Shown: piece by piece, positions 1 to 12,696 of the stretch
Layout of the letters: every line of letters starts with the position of its first letter
How positions within the stretch are numbered: the first letter of the stretch is position 1
Source: Chaenocephalus aceratus
Taxonomy: Eukaryota > Chordata > Actinopteri > Perciformes > Channichthyidae
Length of the DNA: 64,000 nt
Direction of reading: 5' to 3'
Assembly: GCA_023974075.1 (NCBI GenBank)
Contig: CM043801.1
Span: 21,383,236-21,447,235, forward strand
Notes under the pieces: model-generated
What the model was told of the DNA's origin: nothing
What the model saw: only the letters and a program-made list of their open reading frames with translations
Database searches by the model: none
Position numbers and translations under genes: made by a program

Positions 1-240
1 GCAAGAGCTACTCTCCAATCCTTTCGAAAGGAGAAGTTTGGGAGATAAATTGATACTTAAAGACCTTGGACCGGACCAACCCGATTTGTCTATATCACAG
101 CAAGCTCGTGAAAAAGACAAAACGTATCAACGAGCCAGGCTTCTCATGTAGCTGGTACACCAGAAAGGCATGGCTAGCTGGATGCAAACAGGTAAATGCT
201 ATCTTTTGTTTCCCATGCTTGCTCTTCAAACAGCCGGGGA
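1..240 (+). pseudogene. hAT transposase N-terminal fragment with TTF/ZMYM1-like zinc finger
   Basis: Two overlapping frames read like the N-terminus of ZMYM1-like hAT transposases of fish. The first (about 25-140) contains LGPDQPDLSISQQ. The second (about 140-240) contains the zinc-finger signature WYTRKAWLAGC, then FCFPCLLF, with the spaced Trp and Cys residues of the TTF-type domain. The frame changes near position 130-145, so the gene is broken. Homology ends near 240, where an unrelated repeat begins. The left end is cut by the window edge, so the true start is unseen. No catalytic (DDE) or dimerisation part is present. In intact elements this domain binds DNA in the nucleus; this remnant cannot act. 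Confident on the family, less on the exact lineage. Confidence 0.75.
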
Positions 241-770
241 CAGATACGATCTGTTCAGAAACTATAGACAAAAGTTAAACAAGTACAAACCACAGACTGC
301 CTGTGTCATGGAGAATACAGTCGCTGCTTTATTTATGTCTGTAGGCCGTTGTTGTGAGTGTGGACGGTTGGAGCATATATAACGTTAGCTTAGCCAAGCT
401 CCATTTAGAAAACACGCATTTTAAAAGGGTTTTCGCCTGCCGTCTGTCTTCAGACTTGTCAAAGCATTAATTCATGGTTTTTACTAACCGGTATCAGTAT
501 GTTGTTACGTCGGCATCATTTAGAAACGTGTATTACAATTTAATCACGGTAAAATATGTTCATTTTGTTGTAGTTGTAGCTCCCGAGCCAGTGCGTCTTG
601 TTTGAATGATGCGAGTAAACACAGGCAGCCGCGGTGAAATTCGAGCGACGAGAGCGATGCGATAGGAGCGTTTAGAGCGAAGCGAATATTCGCATCGCGT
701 CCGGTCTGAACACAGCATTAAAGCGAGCTCCGCGCTGCACTGGAAACGCGCCATTACATCACCAGAAGTC
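241..770 (+). repeat. Internal fragment of the 35-38 kb inverted-repeat family
   Basis: From about CTGTTCAGAAACT onward the sequence matches, as reverse complement, the right arm of the element at 35165-38525 (about 36680-37130 and 38217-38230) and partly its left arm (35590-35720). Shared landmarks are ACAGTCGCTGCTTTATTTAT and TTAATTCATGGTTTTTAC. The subterminal 20-bp array of the other copy is absent. The zinc-finger fragment just upstream suggests, but does not prove, a hAT origin for the family. Confidence 0.7.
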
Positions 771-1544
771 CTAATTTAAGGGGTCATTTCACCCCAAAAA
801 AGAAATTTTACTCACTATATCAACAGCCCCACCAAAATGTTTTTCCACCAGCCGCCACTACTTAGACTGTCTGCTGGGAGATGTGATTAAACAGGAAGCT
901 GTGAAATAATTGTAACAGGTTAAATGTATTAACTATGTAGTGTTAATATTTCATTGCAGATTCTAAACTCTTCAAGTTCACAATGTTTAATTTATTATAA
1001 TGCATATAATGATATCCATGGTATAAAAACTATTTTTTGGAAAACCAAAAGGACCAGCCATCTGATTATTCCCTGAAAAGATTAGAAATGTCATGTATTG
1101 TTTCTTGTTATTTAAAATGAATACTTAAAATAAATTGTAGACATGTCGAAGGAATGATTCTCTGCTCAGTTGTCCACTGCTTATCAACACCTCCTTTTTG
1201 TTGGCTCTGCGCTTTGTCTCTCCTTTCCGACCTTATTTTCTTTCTTTCTTTTATTTTCTTCAGATAACAATTGAAAACAGATTGCTTTTTGGTGCTGGGC
1301 TAATTGGGATGACATGGTTCATCAACACCTAAGCTGAACCAACTAAGTCTCTTTGGTCCGAGTGAGAATGAGACTCAGAACAAATGAGAGTGAAAATCTT
1401 TACTAATTATCTTGGCTTATTGCTTGTTAAGAAGGACAACCAGGTGTTACTGGTTCCTCCATCTTTTATAGATGCCTTCAAACAAACACAAGCCTTACAT
1501 TGTTTTGGTCGTATTGAGGTGTTTTTTTCTATATTTCATCTTGT
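771..1544. other. No feature recognised
   Basis: AT-rich non-coding sequence. I see no open frame with protein-like composition and no terminal repeats. Confidence 0.5.
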
Positions 1545-1800
1545 TTCTCTGCCACTTATCCTGTCCAGGGTCACAGAGGGCTGGAGCCTATCCCCAATGT
1601 GTTGGATGAAAGGCTGCTGTCACCTGGCCTCCACACTGGACACCAGATAAATCACACCTAGACAGACAAACACATTGACAGTTATGTGAAGTTTATTTTG
1701 TACAAATAAATCACCCAGCGAGCTTCAAACTCAGGACCCTCCTTATGTGAGATAATTATGCTAATCAGTAAACTCACTTCAGCTTCATTCAACTAAATTC
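1545..1800 (+). repeat. Old RTE-type (Expander/Rex3-like) LINE 3' fragment
   Basis: The segment has the fish RTE 3' landmarks CCTGTCCAGGGTCACAGAGG and GCTGGAGCCTATCCC, then ACACTGGACACCAG, and further on a degenerate line about CTTCAAACTCAGGACCCTCC. It is diverged, with no coding capacity left. The assignment rests on remembered landmark phrases, not an alignment. Confidence 0.5.
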
Positions 1801-4800
1801 CATATTGTTCTTGGATTGTTTGGCGAAATATTGAGAGTCATGCTACATCGCTAGTGCCATGTTCTTAGTGGTTGATTTGGGCAAATTCACGCATTCTTCT
1901 TAATGTATTTTAATGTATATTCACAACCATTGATATTGGAAAGCAGTGTCAGGTTATTGTAGAACTATTTTGATTCGTTATTCCATTGTTCCATGTAGTT
2001 GTAAACCTTTTGTAGAGCTGCTCCTCGCAAAAGCCAGACAGTTGTTTCCCTGCAGATTCCACCATTATTTGTAACCACCCAATTCAAAGGGTGTGAAAAA
2101 TCATTAAAGCTTTTGGCTGTAATTATGATAGCATATTACCTAACATTGGGCTGGTAGTTTTTTTATTAGGAATAGAACATTTCAAGAATGTTTTTCTAAG
2201 AACGAAACATCCCTGTGTGAGAAGTGTTGCCTCGGGGTGTACTGATGATAAAACAGGACTGTGTAGTCACTCAGGATAGTAAGATGCAAAGGTGTCTCCT
2301 AGGTATTGCACACACACACACACACACACACATGCATGCATGCACGTGCACACACACAACACACTCACAGGTAATCAATATATGCCCTATTGCTTTGACA
2401 GGGAGGGAAGGAAGGTAGAGTAGGAAGGAGGGAGAAAAGGTAGAACCAGAACCAGAGCCAAAGACAAAGAAGGATGTCCTCTGGGGTTGGTTTATGGAGG
2501 CACCTCAGTTATTCTCCAGCTTTACTTCAAACAGAACCCCTAAACACTCACAGAGCAGCGGCAAAGGTTATTCAAAACCCAGCGGTACCTGGATGCTGGA
2601 TCTGTTTTTAGTGGTTGGCACAAAGGTTAGATAAGACACATTTTTCTGTTTGGTGTCAGGCAGATAAAGGCACCACTAAAACAATGCATCTATAAAACAG
2701 ATTGGCAAAACCCACACTATTATAATAATAACAATGAAATATAATAGCAGCCTAGAATTGAAACCCCCAAGCAGCACAAGTTAAACTTTCAGAAATCTCA
2801 TTAGAGAAAACTAAAAGAATACTTAAGAAATATAGTTGTATTTCCCAATTGTATTTAGCATCAACAACTGTTAAGTAGTCACCTTCATTGTGATCTTCAG
2901 GGTCACTGTCAAAATAATTAATGGTTCCCTTAAAAACTAACAATAACATGCTGTGTAGTTTGTGGAGACATTATGAGGCCACATAGAGGACAAAGAAGTA
3001 GGACTAATAAATCGCAAACAAAAGAGGTGGTACGTCACGCAGACAGACAGACAGACTGAATGCCGTACCGTACAGGGTTGTTTTGTTTTAAACTCCTCTA
3101 TAAGATCCTTTATGGAAATAAAGAAAACAATTAAGTCATCTTCCATTTTGCCCTTGCTTTACTTCGTTCTTTTAATTAAATGTATTTTCCTTGATCTTAA
3201 CAGAAATGAAGACATGCGTAGAAACTCAAGTTCTACTGACTAGTCTGCAGAAAACACTATAGAGAAGTCGCGCCTCGTTCAATAACTAAGTGGACTTAAT
3301 AGCAGTCAAGAGTTAACGACGCAGTAGGACAGTGGAGCGGCTCCTCTCTTCTGTGGATGCTGCTGTCTCCTGCCCAACTTCAAAGCCTGCTTTGAAGTCC
3401 CAAAGTGGAGCTCTCACAGTTCTCAGGGAGATATCTATCCTCTCCTCGCCCTCTTTTGTTAGCTAATGCACACAGATGAAAACAGGGTGGAGGCTGAGAG
3501 AATGCCAAGGGAAGATCAAAGCGTGAGGGGCAGAGGAGCCATGCAGTTAACTGCTTTGCCAGTCTTTGACTGAATGGATAATAGGAGAGGTGCTCTATTA
3601 TCTATCGGCATCTAAGATAAGAATAAAAACACCATGTGGAATTAAAGCACACTTAAACGTACAATACACAACTACTGTACATTGAATGGAAACATATAAA
3701 TGGGACATGGTCTCACATGTTCTTATTCAGCCATTGTGTCTGAGACTCTATCTGGCTTAATGAAAATGTGTTGACATAAAAAATGAGTCTTTCTTACGTA
3801 AATCACCTTTTTTATGTGTCATTGTTTAATGTGAATAAAAATATAAAAAGTACATTTTTTAAACAGTGTACAAATGCTAACATATTCATGCTTAAAATAG
3901 TAAGCTGGCAACACTCCAGCCAGTCCGGCTTTTGTAAGAAATAATTAAAGAGGTGTTTCCGCAGTAAGCGTTGCAGGCATTGCTTTTGCAAATGTGGTTG
4001 AGCACTGTTATTTATTTTTATACTGAAATGTCTTGTACTGACCGTCTGGTGGCCTTAGATACAGCAGTTACTTCAGCCTCAGGCTCTCCACTGTTGAAAG
4101 TAGACAGCAGGATGATTGACAAGTGTTGGAGGGTGAACTTGAACCAACTGAGGAGGAGGAACCGGAGCAGGAAAGGAATAACAATAGATGTTGCAGCCTT
4201 ATTTTACATACTTGTTGTAGGAGCTGTTTCAATAAGGAAGATGCATCTGTTTCCATCAATACACGACACCTGTCTATATCCCTGTATCAGTTTATATTAA
4301 TGTGGAAGCATATTGATTTTCCTCCAACCATTGCTATGTTGAATAAAGCAGCTGCACCTTTGTTTGATAATTTTAGATTAGAAATGACATTCGACTAATA
4401 AACTTCATTATGAATGGGATGCTAATAAGTTAGCATCGGGCATCAGGTTTATTAAAGTGTCCCAGTGATGAATGCAGCCATTCATATGGGTATATGAGTG
4501 AAGCAAATAAAGTTATGTTTATGCAACAAATAAACGAGTAGTGCCAAGCCAATATGAATCCACCTTACATGAGTCCCGAAGCATCAAAAGAAAATATTGC
4601 TCAAATTAAATGTAATGACTGTTTCCGCTCAACCCGGCACTGGCAACTGGGCACAGCGCCCGTGCTCTAATAACAATAATGCAATGCTTTTTGAAACGTC
4701 CTTCACACAACAGTGTATGTGTGTCTAAGTGTGACTAGCTGAGCACAGCAAATTAATAACTTGGGTCCTAGCTAAAAGGTTGCGTGCCTGTGAAATGTAG

Positions 4801-5088
4801 GAGCAAAGTGCACATTTTTAATCTTCCTTTGGGGTGTGATGGATCCACATTTGAAAAGGCACATTATGACTCACAGAAAATCCTGGATATAGGCTATATG
4901 CTATGCTATTCAAAGTAACTGAATATAAGTTAATTAGAGAAACAAAGCATATTTTTACATACCATGGTTGAATAAGCAAACTTCTATATGTTATTACTAC
5001 CTTTGTAGACGCCATAAAATAGTGCCAATGCAAACTGAAGCACTAATGAATTCCTTTGTGGTCAGTGGAAAATGTTGTTGTCCGTAAT
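1801..5088. other. Mostly featureless intergenic or intronic sequence
   Basis: Apart from one CA tract I see no transposon ends, LINE tails or credible exons. Short open frames around 3971-4398 overlap on both strands and have no recognisable motif. This is one of the low-repeat islands of the window. Confidence 0.5.
2309..2365. repeat. (CA)n microsatellite with TGCA interruptions
   Basis: A CA dinucleotide run of about 24 bp is followed by CATGCATGCATGCACGTGCA and a short second CA tract. Confidence 0.95.
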
Positions 5089-5107
5089 TTAAAGGTCCCA
5101 TGTCATG

Positions 5108-5673
5108 GCCATTTCTACTGATCATAATTCCATTGTTGAGGTCTGAATAGATTTCAATTGTGCAATTTTCCAAACTCACATTGGTTTCTCATACAGCATC
5201 TCTGTAAAGTATGTGTATTCACCGGTATTCACTCTCTGTCCTAAACGGCTTGTTGGAGCTTCTGCCGCCCTCCCTGTGAGCCCAGTGTGCTCTGATTGGT
5301 CGGGACGTTGAGAGCTGCGAGGAGCGGAAGCCTGTCCGCTCCTCGCAGCAGATCGCAGCAACGAGCCTCTCGGCGATACAGCGAGAGCAAGCGAAATTCA
5401 TCCTGAGCACACACAAACACTCACAGCCGAAGTAAAAACAATAAGTGTGGCTTGATATTGAGTAAGAAAAAGGTTTATAACGCTGTGAGCATGGGTCTGC
5501 GGAGAGCATTTCTCCGCGATCCCAACTTAGTAGCCCGAAAAACGTTTACCCATGTAAACAGTCGTGTTAGATACCTTGTTTGTTTTAAACATCATAAATA
5601 CACAAACAACAATGAATACTTACAGGTTGTGTACCCGAATCTCCCGCTGGTCCAAACAAAGTAGGAACAGCAT
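5108..5673. repeat. Left internal part of the TTAA-flanked element, unclassified
   Basis: Non-coding. A short stretch around 5428-5475, containing GTGGCTTGATATTGAGTAAG, resembles the arm of the palindromic element at 54548-54590, so this segment may be mosaic. Confidence 0.35.
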
Positions 5674-5680
5674 CGTTCTT

Positions 5681-6188
5681 CAACACACTCTCACTCCCTA
5701 AGCGTCCAGGGGCGACGTTTGGTCAGTGTCCGTGGCGTCCAGTTGTGACGTTCCTAGGCTCCTTCAGCGTTCAGCATAAAGGGACACAAATAGCTTTCAA
5801 CTGATTGCAATGTATTCCCATCTGCGGCGGAATTTGACACTCATGGAAGCACGGCATTCGTTTGTGTCGGCTGCCCTTAAAGGCCATGTGAGCGTCCATT
5901 CCCATTGGATAACGGAGAATTGTACACCCGGAATTAAGTATTCCTCTTACTGTCGATTGATTTTACAGTGATATCTGCACTACTCATCGACTAAAAAACA
6001 CCAGCTTATCCTTGTTAATTACACAACATTAATTGGTTTAAATTGTGTGCAATGCTTTTGTATTTTTCCCCTTCGATTCGGAGAAACAAATATTTTTTCG
6101 GAGTAAAGGATGGCAGAAGACACTACACTACCCAGAATCCCCAAGCTATCGTTTGGACTACACCATGTGCTCTGTTTGACAAACCCCG
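5681..6188 (+). repeat. Left inverted arm of palindromic family-1 element
   Basis: This matches the reverse complement of 16000-16501 with few differences by eye, down to GACAAACCCCG, where the arms diverge. The inner half (about 5895-6190) also matches 29066-29340. The outer 200 bp do not match the other family-1 copies beyond the terminal motif. Confidence 0.85.
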
Positions 6189-7402
6189 TTTTTTTTCACC
6201 ATTCATTCCAATGGCTGGCGTCTATGTCGTGATCTTCAAATTTCTCCCTGCAGAAAAAGAAAACATGGCCGAACTTCGTTTTATTCTCGGTGGAAAATGC
6301 CTATTTTAAAGTTAGTTTGGCCATTAAAATGCGTTTTGATGTCATTTGATGCGAGAAATATGAGTTGTTATTTCAGATTATGTGTGCAGTGGATGTACCT
6401 GATCTTTAGTTTGCTAGTTATTACGAAGATTACTTCAGGAAATCGCAACGTTTTCATTGTTACCAAGGTGGTTGCTAGGGACGCTGCTATCGATATTATT
6501 TCTGTTATGTTGTGTAACTGTTTAATGGTGTTCTCTTTATTGCTACCCCCCTTCCCCGTCAATGTATAGTGTTGGTCCACAGCGCAAACATATTAGTTTA
6601 ACAAAATCCGCATCTAAAGATTTTCCCCTGTGCAATTCCAGTCTCACAGCACATCGTCATTAACAAATACCGGAAACAGACCGAAAACATTTAAAAAAAA
6701 AATAATAATACTTTATTCCGAGTGTGCTTGCTTTTCTCTTTGAAAGTCATCACATAACGGCATTGTAATACACGGTTCGGCTGCATTAAATATTACATAT
6801 CTGCCGTAGTTCTGTATGTATAGAGCCCTGATGAGTAGACTTCTAGACAAACATGAGGAACTGAAAACGTGACGTGGATCATAAATACATCAGCCATTAA
6901 ACAACATCTTACATTTCCTTTCACACAATACGTCTCCTTGCAGTATCAACACTAAATCGGCTGACTTTTATATTTGATCCAATTGGTAGATAGGCTGTAT
7001 TTACACCATAAAGGTGCACAGCTGATATAAAGGGACACCTAGTGGTTAAAGCATGTTATTGCATTTCATTATTTGTATTATTAGATATTAATAGGATCCC
7101 TATAAAGTATATTCATTACTCGTTATTCTCTACTAATAGTTAATTAAAGACTGTATATAATGACTATTTTGCACATCCCTTTCAAGATTTTCTAAGGTTT
7201 ATTGACATATCATATAGGCCTACACAACTATGGTGTAGTTCTGCATTGAATGAAAAACTTGGGTCGCAGGTTCCTCAATAGTGCATTACAAGACATCTAT
7301 CAATATGTGTGCATACCTCCAGCAATGTTAACTATGTTGAAGCACTTATTTTAACTGATATTATACATAATGTATTATACTCTTATAAGATGTATGTAGT
7401 TC
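6189..7402. repeat. Left core of palindromic family-1 element
   Basis: Segments here recur in the element at 51838-54798: 6690-7030 matches the reverse complement of 53815-54150, 7080-7317 matches 53005-53217 in direct orientation, and 7318-7402 matches the reverse complement of about 53250-53330. Segment order and orientation therefore differ between copies. No coding frame recognised. Confidence 0.65.
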
Positions 7403-7557
7403 TCATTCATAACACTCCGTTCGATGTCTCACTATGGGATGCGCCTCATCGCGGAGCAAACAGAAGCATCAATCTCATTACGCCAATCCTGATTGGCTGG
7501 TGATCTTGACGTCAGCGTCAGGGGAAATCACCCCCTATAAGTAGCTTGCGCCACAAC

Positions 7558-10500
7558 CAAGCGGCAAACTGTGGGGTAGAGCCGTGAAGCCAATACGGAA
7601 GTGTCACACACTGCAGTTCATATATTGGCCGATAGGCGATGGCTGCAGAAAGGAGCAATTTCCATAGACCCCCATGTTAAAATGCCCAACTTTACAGCAG
7701 AAAAAAACATGTTTCTCTCCCTGGCTCCATACATTTTATTATCGATATAGTTAGATTCCACCTTCATGATTATGGATCTGAGAGTGAATTGTTTTCTAAC
7801 GCGACCCTTTTATTTACATTAGGTCTTAAAGTGTGTGCATAAATTAGGGCGTGGTCACGTTGAGTGACGGCTCTGTCAAGTGCCTGCCGCTGTTAGCTTC
7901 TTGTCTCTCCGCTAGCTGCTCCGTGAAGCTAGCTACAGGGACTCTGCCTGCTCAGCTGATCCAGGAAACACAACTTGTAGCCGGCCGTGGTTGTTTGTTC
8001 TTCATGCTTATATATCGGACTATTGTGACTCGCTCTGCGGTTAAAACAGACGGTGCATGAATGCGGTAAGTAAAATTCGAGTGCTTTATTTATGTGTTAA
8101 TGATTTTAATCAGCTACGTAATGAATGGTAAGGCTTGGGTTAGCATGTAAGCTAGTGGTAGCTACATCGGTGCTAACGATTGTAATCGTACCCTCCAAGT
8201 TAAAACCATAGACTGTATATATAAAGGTTAAAACGAAATAGACAAGTGTTAAGTGGGATAATACTGTTGAACAAACGGCTTCTGTTTGAGGTTGATAAAA
8301 TAAGGTTACATCCTTGTAACTTAGAGATATTTTATTATGTAGGAGGAACTGTATGCATCGCTAAGGTTAATTTAAATTGGCTATGCTCAAGTATGTAGAC
8401 AAGTTAATGTCGAAGTAGTTATGTGAAATCAACCTCACAATAAGATGTGTGTATATTACAATTATTAATGTCATATTTCAAGATGATTACTTAGATATTA
8501 CAATATGGTTGGTTGAGCTGGAGTTCATTATTGAGCTTACACCTTAACGTCACAGTCATCTGAAGAACGAACCCAAACCTTGTTGTTTTTATTAATTGCA
8601 TTACCAAATGGGTATCAAATAAACAGTAAGCATTGGTAACACAACTTCCAAAGTTACAGTAAAATAAAAAGGACCCTGACTCGGACAATACACAATCCAA
8701 CATGTCCAACAGAAGAGAATCAGTTATATTGTTTGTACACATGGTACTTTACATATATATATCTGTTTGTTTAAGCTGTCCAGGTGATGCAGACAGGCTG
8801 GACCAGAGAGTGAGAGACAGAACTGGACTCCTCACAGCAGTGAACTTCAGCACCGGTACAAAGACTCTTTTTTTCTTACTGTACAAAGAATCAAGAAAGA
8901 TATTGGTTTAAATGAATGAAGTATTGACTTGAATACACTGATATACATTCCAATAAACAATACTAAATACTAGATCACCTACACATCAGTTAAGTTGAGG
9001 GGTTTTTCCATGCAAAAAGTTACATTTAGATATTTAGCAATATGACTTTGTCAGCTTTCTAATGTAATGTATTGAAGGCAAAGATTTATCTCTCAATATT
9101 GTCTGTAAAAAACGTGGTAAAAGTGATTCTTTCAGTGAGACAACAGAGCAAGCTTCTACAGTTGCACTACGTTTTGATAACAGTTAAATATTATTTTGAT
9201 AATAACATATATTTCAATGTTGATGAACATCATACTGTTCATTCATAATCTGATTGTCTTTGTAGCTCATTGTTTAAATAAAAAAAAAAAAATTACAATT
9301 ACAAAATAATGATATATACAGCCCCTAAACACACAAACACACCGCTTTCATAAATAACACACTTGTTCTGCAATAATATGTTTTATGTTTCCTGTCATTT
9401 TTGTTAGGAAAGGACATGCCTGAAAGACACGACATGTTCTCCTTCTCTGAGGGTCAAGAAGAACATCCAAGAGGATCATTAAAAGCTGATGCTATGAGAT
9501 GTTAAGACCAGTACAGGACATTCACTATAAACAACTTTTATTGTAAAAACAGTCAGCTGATCGAATGCAGCTATTTCCACATCTACACTCCATCAGCTGA
9601 TTATTTCTATTCGCCTCACTTTCTGAGCTTCACATCACTTGTGCCTTGTACAGCAGAGTTTGCAACGTCACAAATAAATGGGGCCAATCTTCAGTCAGAT
9701 GTGAATGTGTAATCTAACATGTTCAGTAAGAATAATGGACAAAAGGAATGCAAATACAAATACAGTTTATTGAAATGTGAACCAAAAGTTAATCAAATGT
9801 TTTAAATAAAAAGCAAATATGGACAGAAGGTGTAAACCTATTAAATGTATAAGTAAACACATTTAGTCAAATAAAGTGACGGACTAGGCCTGTGCAGTTG
9901 GTATCAGCTTTGCCCAGCATGGGCTCCTTCATCAGCCCTGGTCCTCCTCGCAGAGGAAAGACCCTCAGTCCTCTCCACACCAACAGACAGAACGTCCATC
10001 ACACGGAGGTTTCTCCCTGAAGTCTCTGCAGCCCTCTGGACACCACGCTGTCTCAATCCGTCCACACTGAATGTGAGAGCGGGAAAATGAAAATAATAAA
10101 TGCTTTAGACAATAAGAAACATAAAGTTGACTGTTGAGTTGCTCAGTTTTTTTAGATTGTCAATACTATTACTGTATGACTAATATCTCAGGTTAAGAGG
10201 CACATTCAAATAAAGATTGGTCTTTAAATACATTTTGTCTTTTGAATTGTTTGTCTAAAGTCAAGGATCTAGAACTGGTACTTAGTTTGAATAATACAGT
10301 CTGGTTATTATGCTGTTTGGAGGAGGCCTCACAGGTAAGAGCACTAACTAGCTAACGTCACATGTACCTTAGCTTGACTTAAATGTATTAAACGTATGGT
10401 TAAGTGATATCAAAATATAAATAACTAATGTCATGCAAACATATTAATATTTGCTTGATTCCAGAGTTGAATTTAGCACAATTGCATACAAACGTTAAGG

Positions 10501-10873
10501 GGTTTTAAGATTCTGAAGTATTATGCTAAAAACTCAATAACTTAGATTATTATTTATAGTTTTGCTGAATAGTTTCATGGCCGCTTACCTTAGAAACGTA
10601 AAATGCGACGGCAGTGTGCAGATGGGGAGCATGTTAGCTTAGCTTGGTAGCTTCAGCTAGCTCTGGAACTTCCAGCTGGGTGGCAGCAGGTCCCGCCTCG
10701 GCTCCGCCTCTTTGCCCTTATTTGGAGCAGGCTGGAGAAGGCGGGAGTTGAACTCTGACGTCACTGTTGAGCCGTTAGTGGCCGACTCCGCCTACTAAGG
10801 GCTTCACGGCAACTCTGCAGAATCCTTTGGGTGACGTCACGGACCCTACGTCCATTTATATATACAGTCTATG
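7558..10873. mobile_element. 3.3-kb insertion in the DIRS left ITR, 8-bp TSD, family-2 core
   Basis: The intact right ITR of the DIRS gives the empty site. There GCGCCACAAC runs straight into GCATGCG, whereas on the left GCCACAAC occurs at 7550-7557 and again at 10874-10881. The insert is therefore 7558-10873 with an 8-bp TSD. Its ends share only CA...TG. The left arm holds fish-MITE-like sequence (GGGTAGAGCCGTGAAGCC near 7574; CATAGACTGTATATATAAA near 8206). The right arm ends in the complement of a similar CATAGACTGTATATATAAA motif. The centre (8403-10524) is almost the same as 45521-47744. No transposase seen. Confidence 0.8.
8403..10524. repeat. Family-2 core module, copy A
   Basis: Near-identical by eye to 45521-47744, with small indels; for example a short A-rich stretch at about 9279-9290 is absent from the other copy. 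It contains the same possible plus-strand exons (about 8777-8855 after a polypyrimidine/AG, and about 9409-9505). It also has a possible minus-strand exon (about 10066 down to 9965) and AATAAA signals on both strands near 9670 (plus) and 9770 (minus). The plus-strand frames are not conserved between the two copies, so the module is probably not protein-coding on that strand. Confidence 0.75.
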
Positions 10874-10881
10874 GCCACAAC

Positions 10882-11309
10882 GCATGCGTCATTCAAACAC
10901 CTCTTCTCGCTTCAGAGCACATCTCACAGTAGCCGGGCAAGCTTCACTGTCCACAGACTGAACCCAAAATACCATTTCGGTCGACGGGCGCTAGCGGGCT
11001 ACTCCTTCTGCTTCGCAAGAAGACGGTAGTACTAACGCCGTTAGTACTTAAAAATCGACCTCGCCCTTCTCTACGAGAAAGTAAGGTAGCTCCCTCTCTA
11101 CCGACACCACGGGTAGCGAGGAAGTTTTTCCTTTCTCTTCCCCACGGAGGGGAAAAGGATTAAAAAAGGAGCATACTGCCACACCATTCAGTATTCTCCG
11201 GGAATAAAAGACCCACACCGTCCTTTTTCTCCGGATTAAGGACAAGGTGGTAATACCTTTTTTCCCGTCCCACCGGTCGAGAGGGGGCCCTCTCCACGCC
11301 ACGACAAGG
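10882..11309 (+). other. DIRS 5' leader
   Basis: This links the left ITR to the gag-like region. The first 35 bp complete the ITR; the rest has no protein-like frame. The ATG at 11310 is the first one in frame with the recognisable gag N-terminus. Confidence 0.6.
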
Positions 11310-12696
11310 ATGGACGCCCCTCTCCCTCACACCAGAGGAGTCAGGGACTCGGTGGCTCGACTCTGCGGCTGCGGGTTGAAGATCTCAGGCACAGACACAC
11401 ACCAGGTCTGTTCGTCCTGCCTCGGGCTGGAACACGCCCGAGGCGCTATCGACAACCCCGGCTCATGCGGACATTGTGTCCGCTTCACAGTCAAGAGCCT
11501 CTGCCGACGGCTAGCGAGACAAGCTAGCCTGTCGGAACAGGACCCCCCCCATGTCCATGGACCCGCCGGCCGGCAGTCAGGACACGGGGGCGTCCGCCAC
11601 AGAGAGCGAACCCCTCTCCGTGTCGGTCTGGGACTCATTATCAGCGATGGCCTCAGAACCGGAATCCCGCGCCCTGGCAGGCCGGGACCCGGTGACGACA
11701 AGACACCAAGCTGGGGCTCCCGGTTAGACCTCACCATGGTCTCACCCGCGGAGGATGTCCTCGAGTTGGATTATGAGGAGGACGCCCTGGCGTTCCTCCT
11801 GTCCGAGTCAGATGAACAAGAAGAGGAAACCTTCATGTCATCGGCCCAGGCTGCAAAGCCTGGAGCGAGGGCTGCTCTCCCGGGCGACAGCACACCAGCT
11901 TCGCCCGGTCTGAGCATGGACCTGCAGGCCGTGTGTAAACGCGCTGCGGTCAGACTCAATGTTCCGTGGCCTGAAATGGCAAAGGAGACCTCCAGGTCCC
12001 GCTACGAGGGGAAGCATCTTCCCCAAAACAGCGGGCAAAGGGAGGCAACTCCTCCCGGTTTTTCCAGAAATGTTGGATGAAGTGTCGGCCTTGTGGAGAG
12101 ACCGGCCCTTCAGCAACAAGGTCCCAATCCAGGGTGCCTCCTCCCTGGACTGCGATGGAATAGAGAGGCTCGGCCTTCCCTGCATACCGCCCATGGAACC
12201 GCTGGTGGCGGCCCACCTTCTACTGAAGCTGGGCCCCTCACTGAGCAGGAACCCCACGTTGCCAGCAAAGGCGGACCACTTTCAGTCTACAATGACTGAA
12301 AAGTCCTACAAAGCGGCAGCGCTGTTCGCCAGGGCCCTGAACGTGTCCTCGCTGCTAACCGCCTACCAAGCAGAGCTCTGCGAGGACCTGTCGGGTAGCC
12401 CGGGAGCAGCCACTCTGGACGAGATGGCAGCGGTCACGGACATTTGGAAGGGTCCAGCCGCTGCCTTCGCAGCAGCAGTCCTTCACCCAAGCTGTCTCGA
12501 ACTCGGTTTAAAGCACCGGACAAGCAGAGGTCGCAGCCCACCCCGAGTCCACAGCCCAGGCTGGAGACAAGGGCAAGATGGCAGAGAAAATCTCCGGTTC
12601 CGGCTGCAGCTCAGGCTCAGCCAACCCAGAATTTCGGCCAGCAGTCGAGGAAGAAGAAGCAAGCGGCGTGACAGCCCCTCCTTCTCCCCTCCGTGA
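11310..12696 (+). pseudogene. DIRS gag-like ORF, frameshifted
   Basis: The ATG at 11310 opens a frame starting MDAPLPHTRG with a Cys-rich N-terminal stretch (CGCGLKISG, CSSCLGLEHARG, CGHC) typical of fish DIRS ORF1. The frame slips at a run of eight C (11543-11550). It is recovered before 11715, where the acidic stretch VLELDYEEDALAFLL reads in the first frame again. It slips once more near 12045. Thereafter the conserved region LLPVFPEMLDE, MEPLVAAHLLLK and KADHFQSTMTEKSY continues in another frame to the stop at 12694-12696. After about residue EMAAVTDI the usual C-terminal region is replaced or deleted. In intact elements this product packages the RNA; here three slips prevent it. Confidence 0.85.

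Noticed and set aside
3971..4398. Overlapping open frames on both strands with acidic and Ser-rich stretches
   Set aside because: Low-complexity GAGGAGGAACCGGAGCAG-type sequence; no motif and no exon signals.
5219..5509. Minus-strand open frame rich in Cys/Arg
   Set aside because: Lies in repeat sequence flanking the palindromic element; no homology recognised.
8702..8911. Plus-strand frame through the possible family-2 exon (CPGDADRLDQRVRDRTG)
   Set aside because: The second copy at 45.9 kb has a 2-bp difference that breaks this frame, so it is not maintained as coding.
11327..12257. Minus-strand open frames opposite the DIRS gag region
   Set aside because: GC-rich shadow frames; the plus strand carries the recognisable DIRS motifs.
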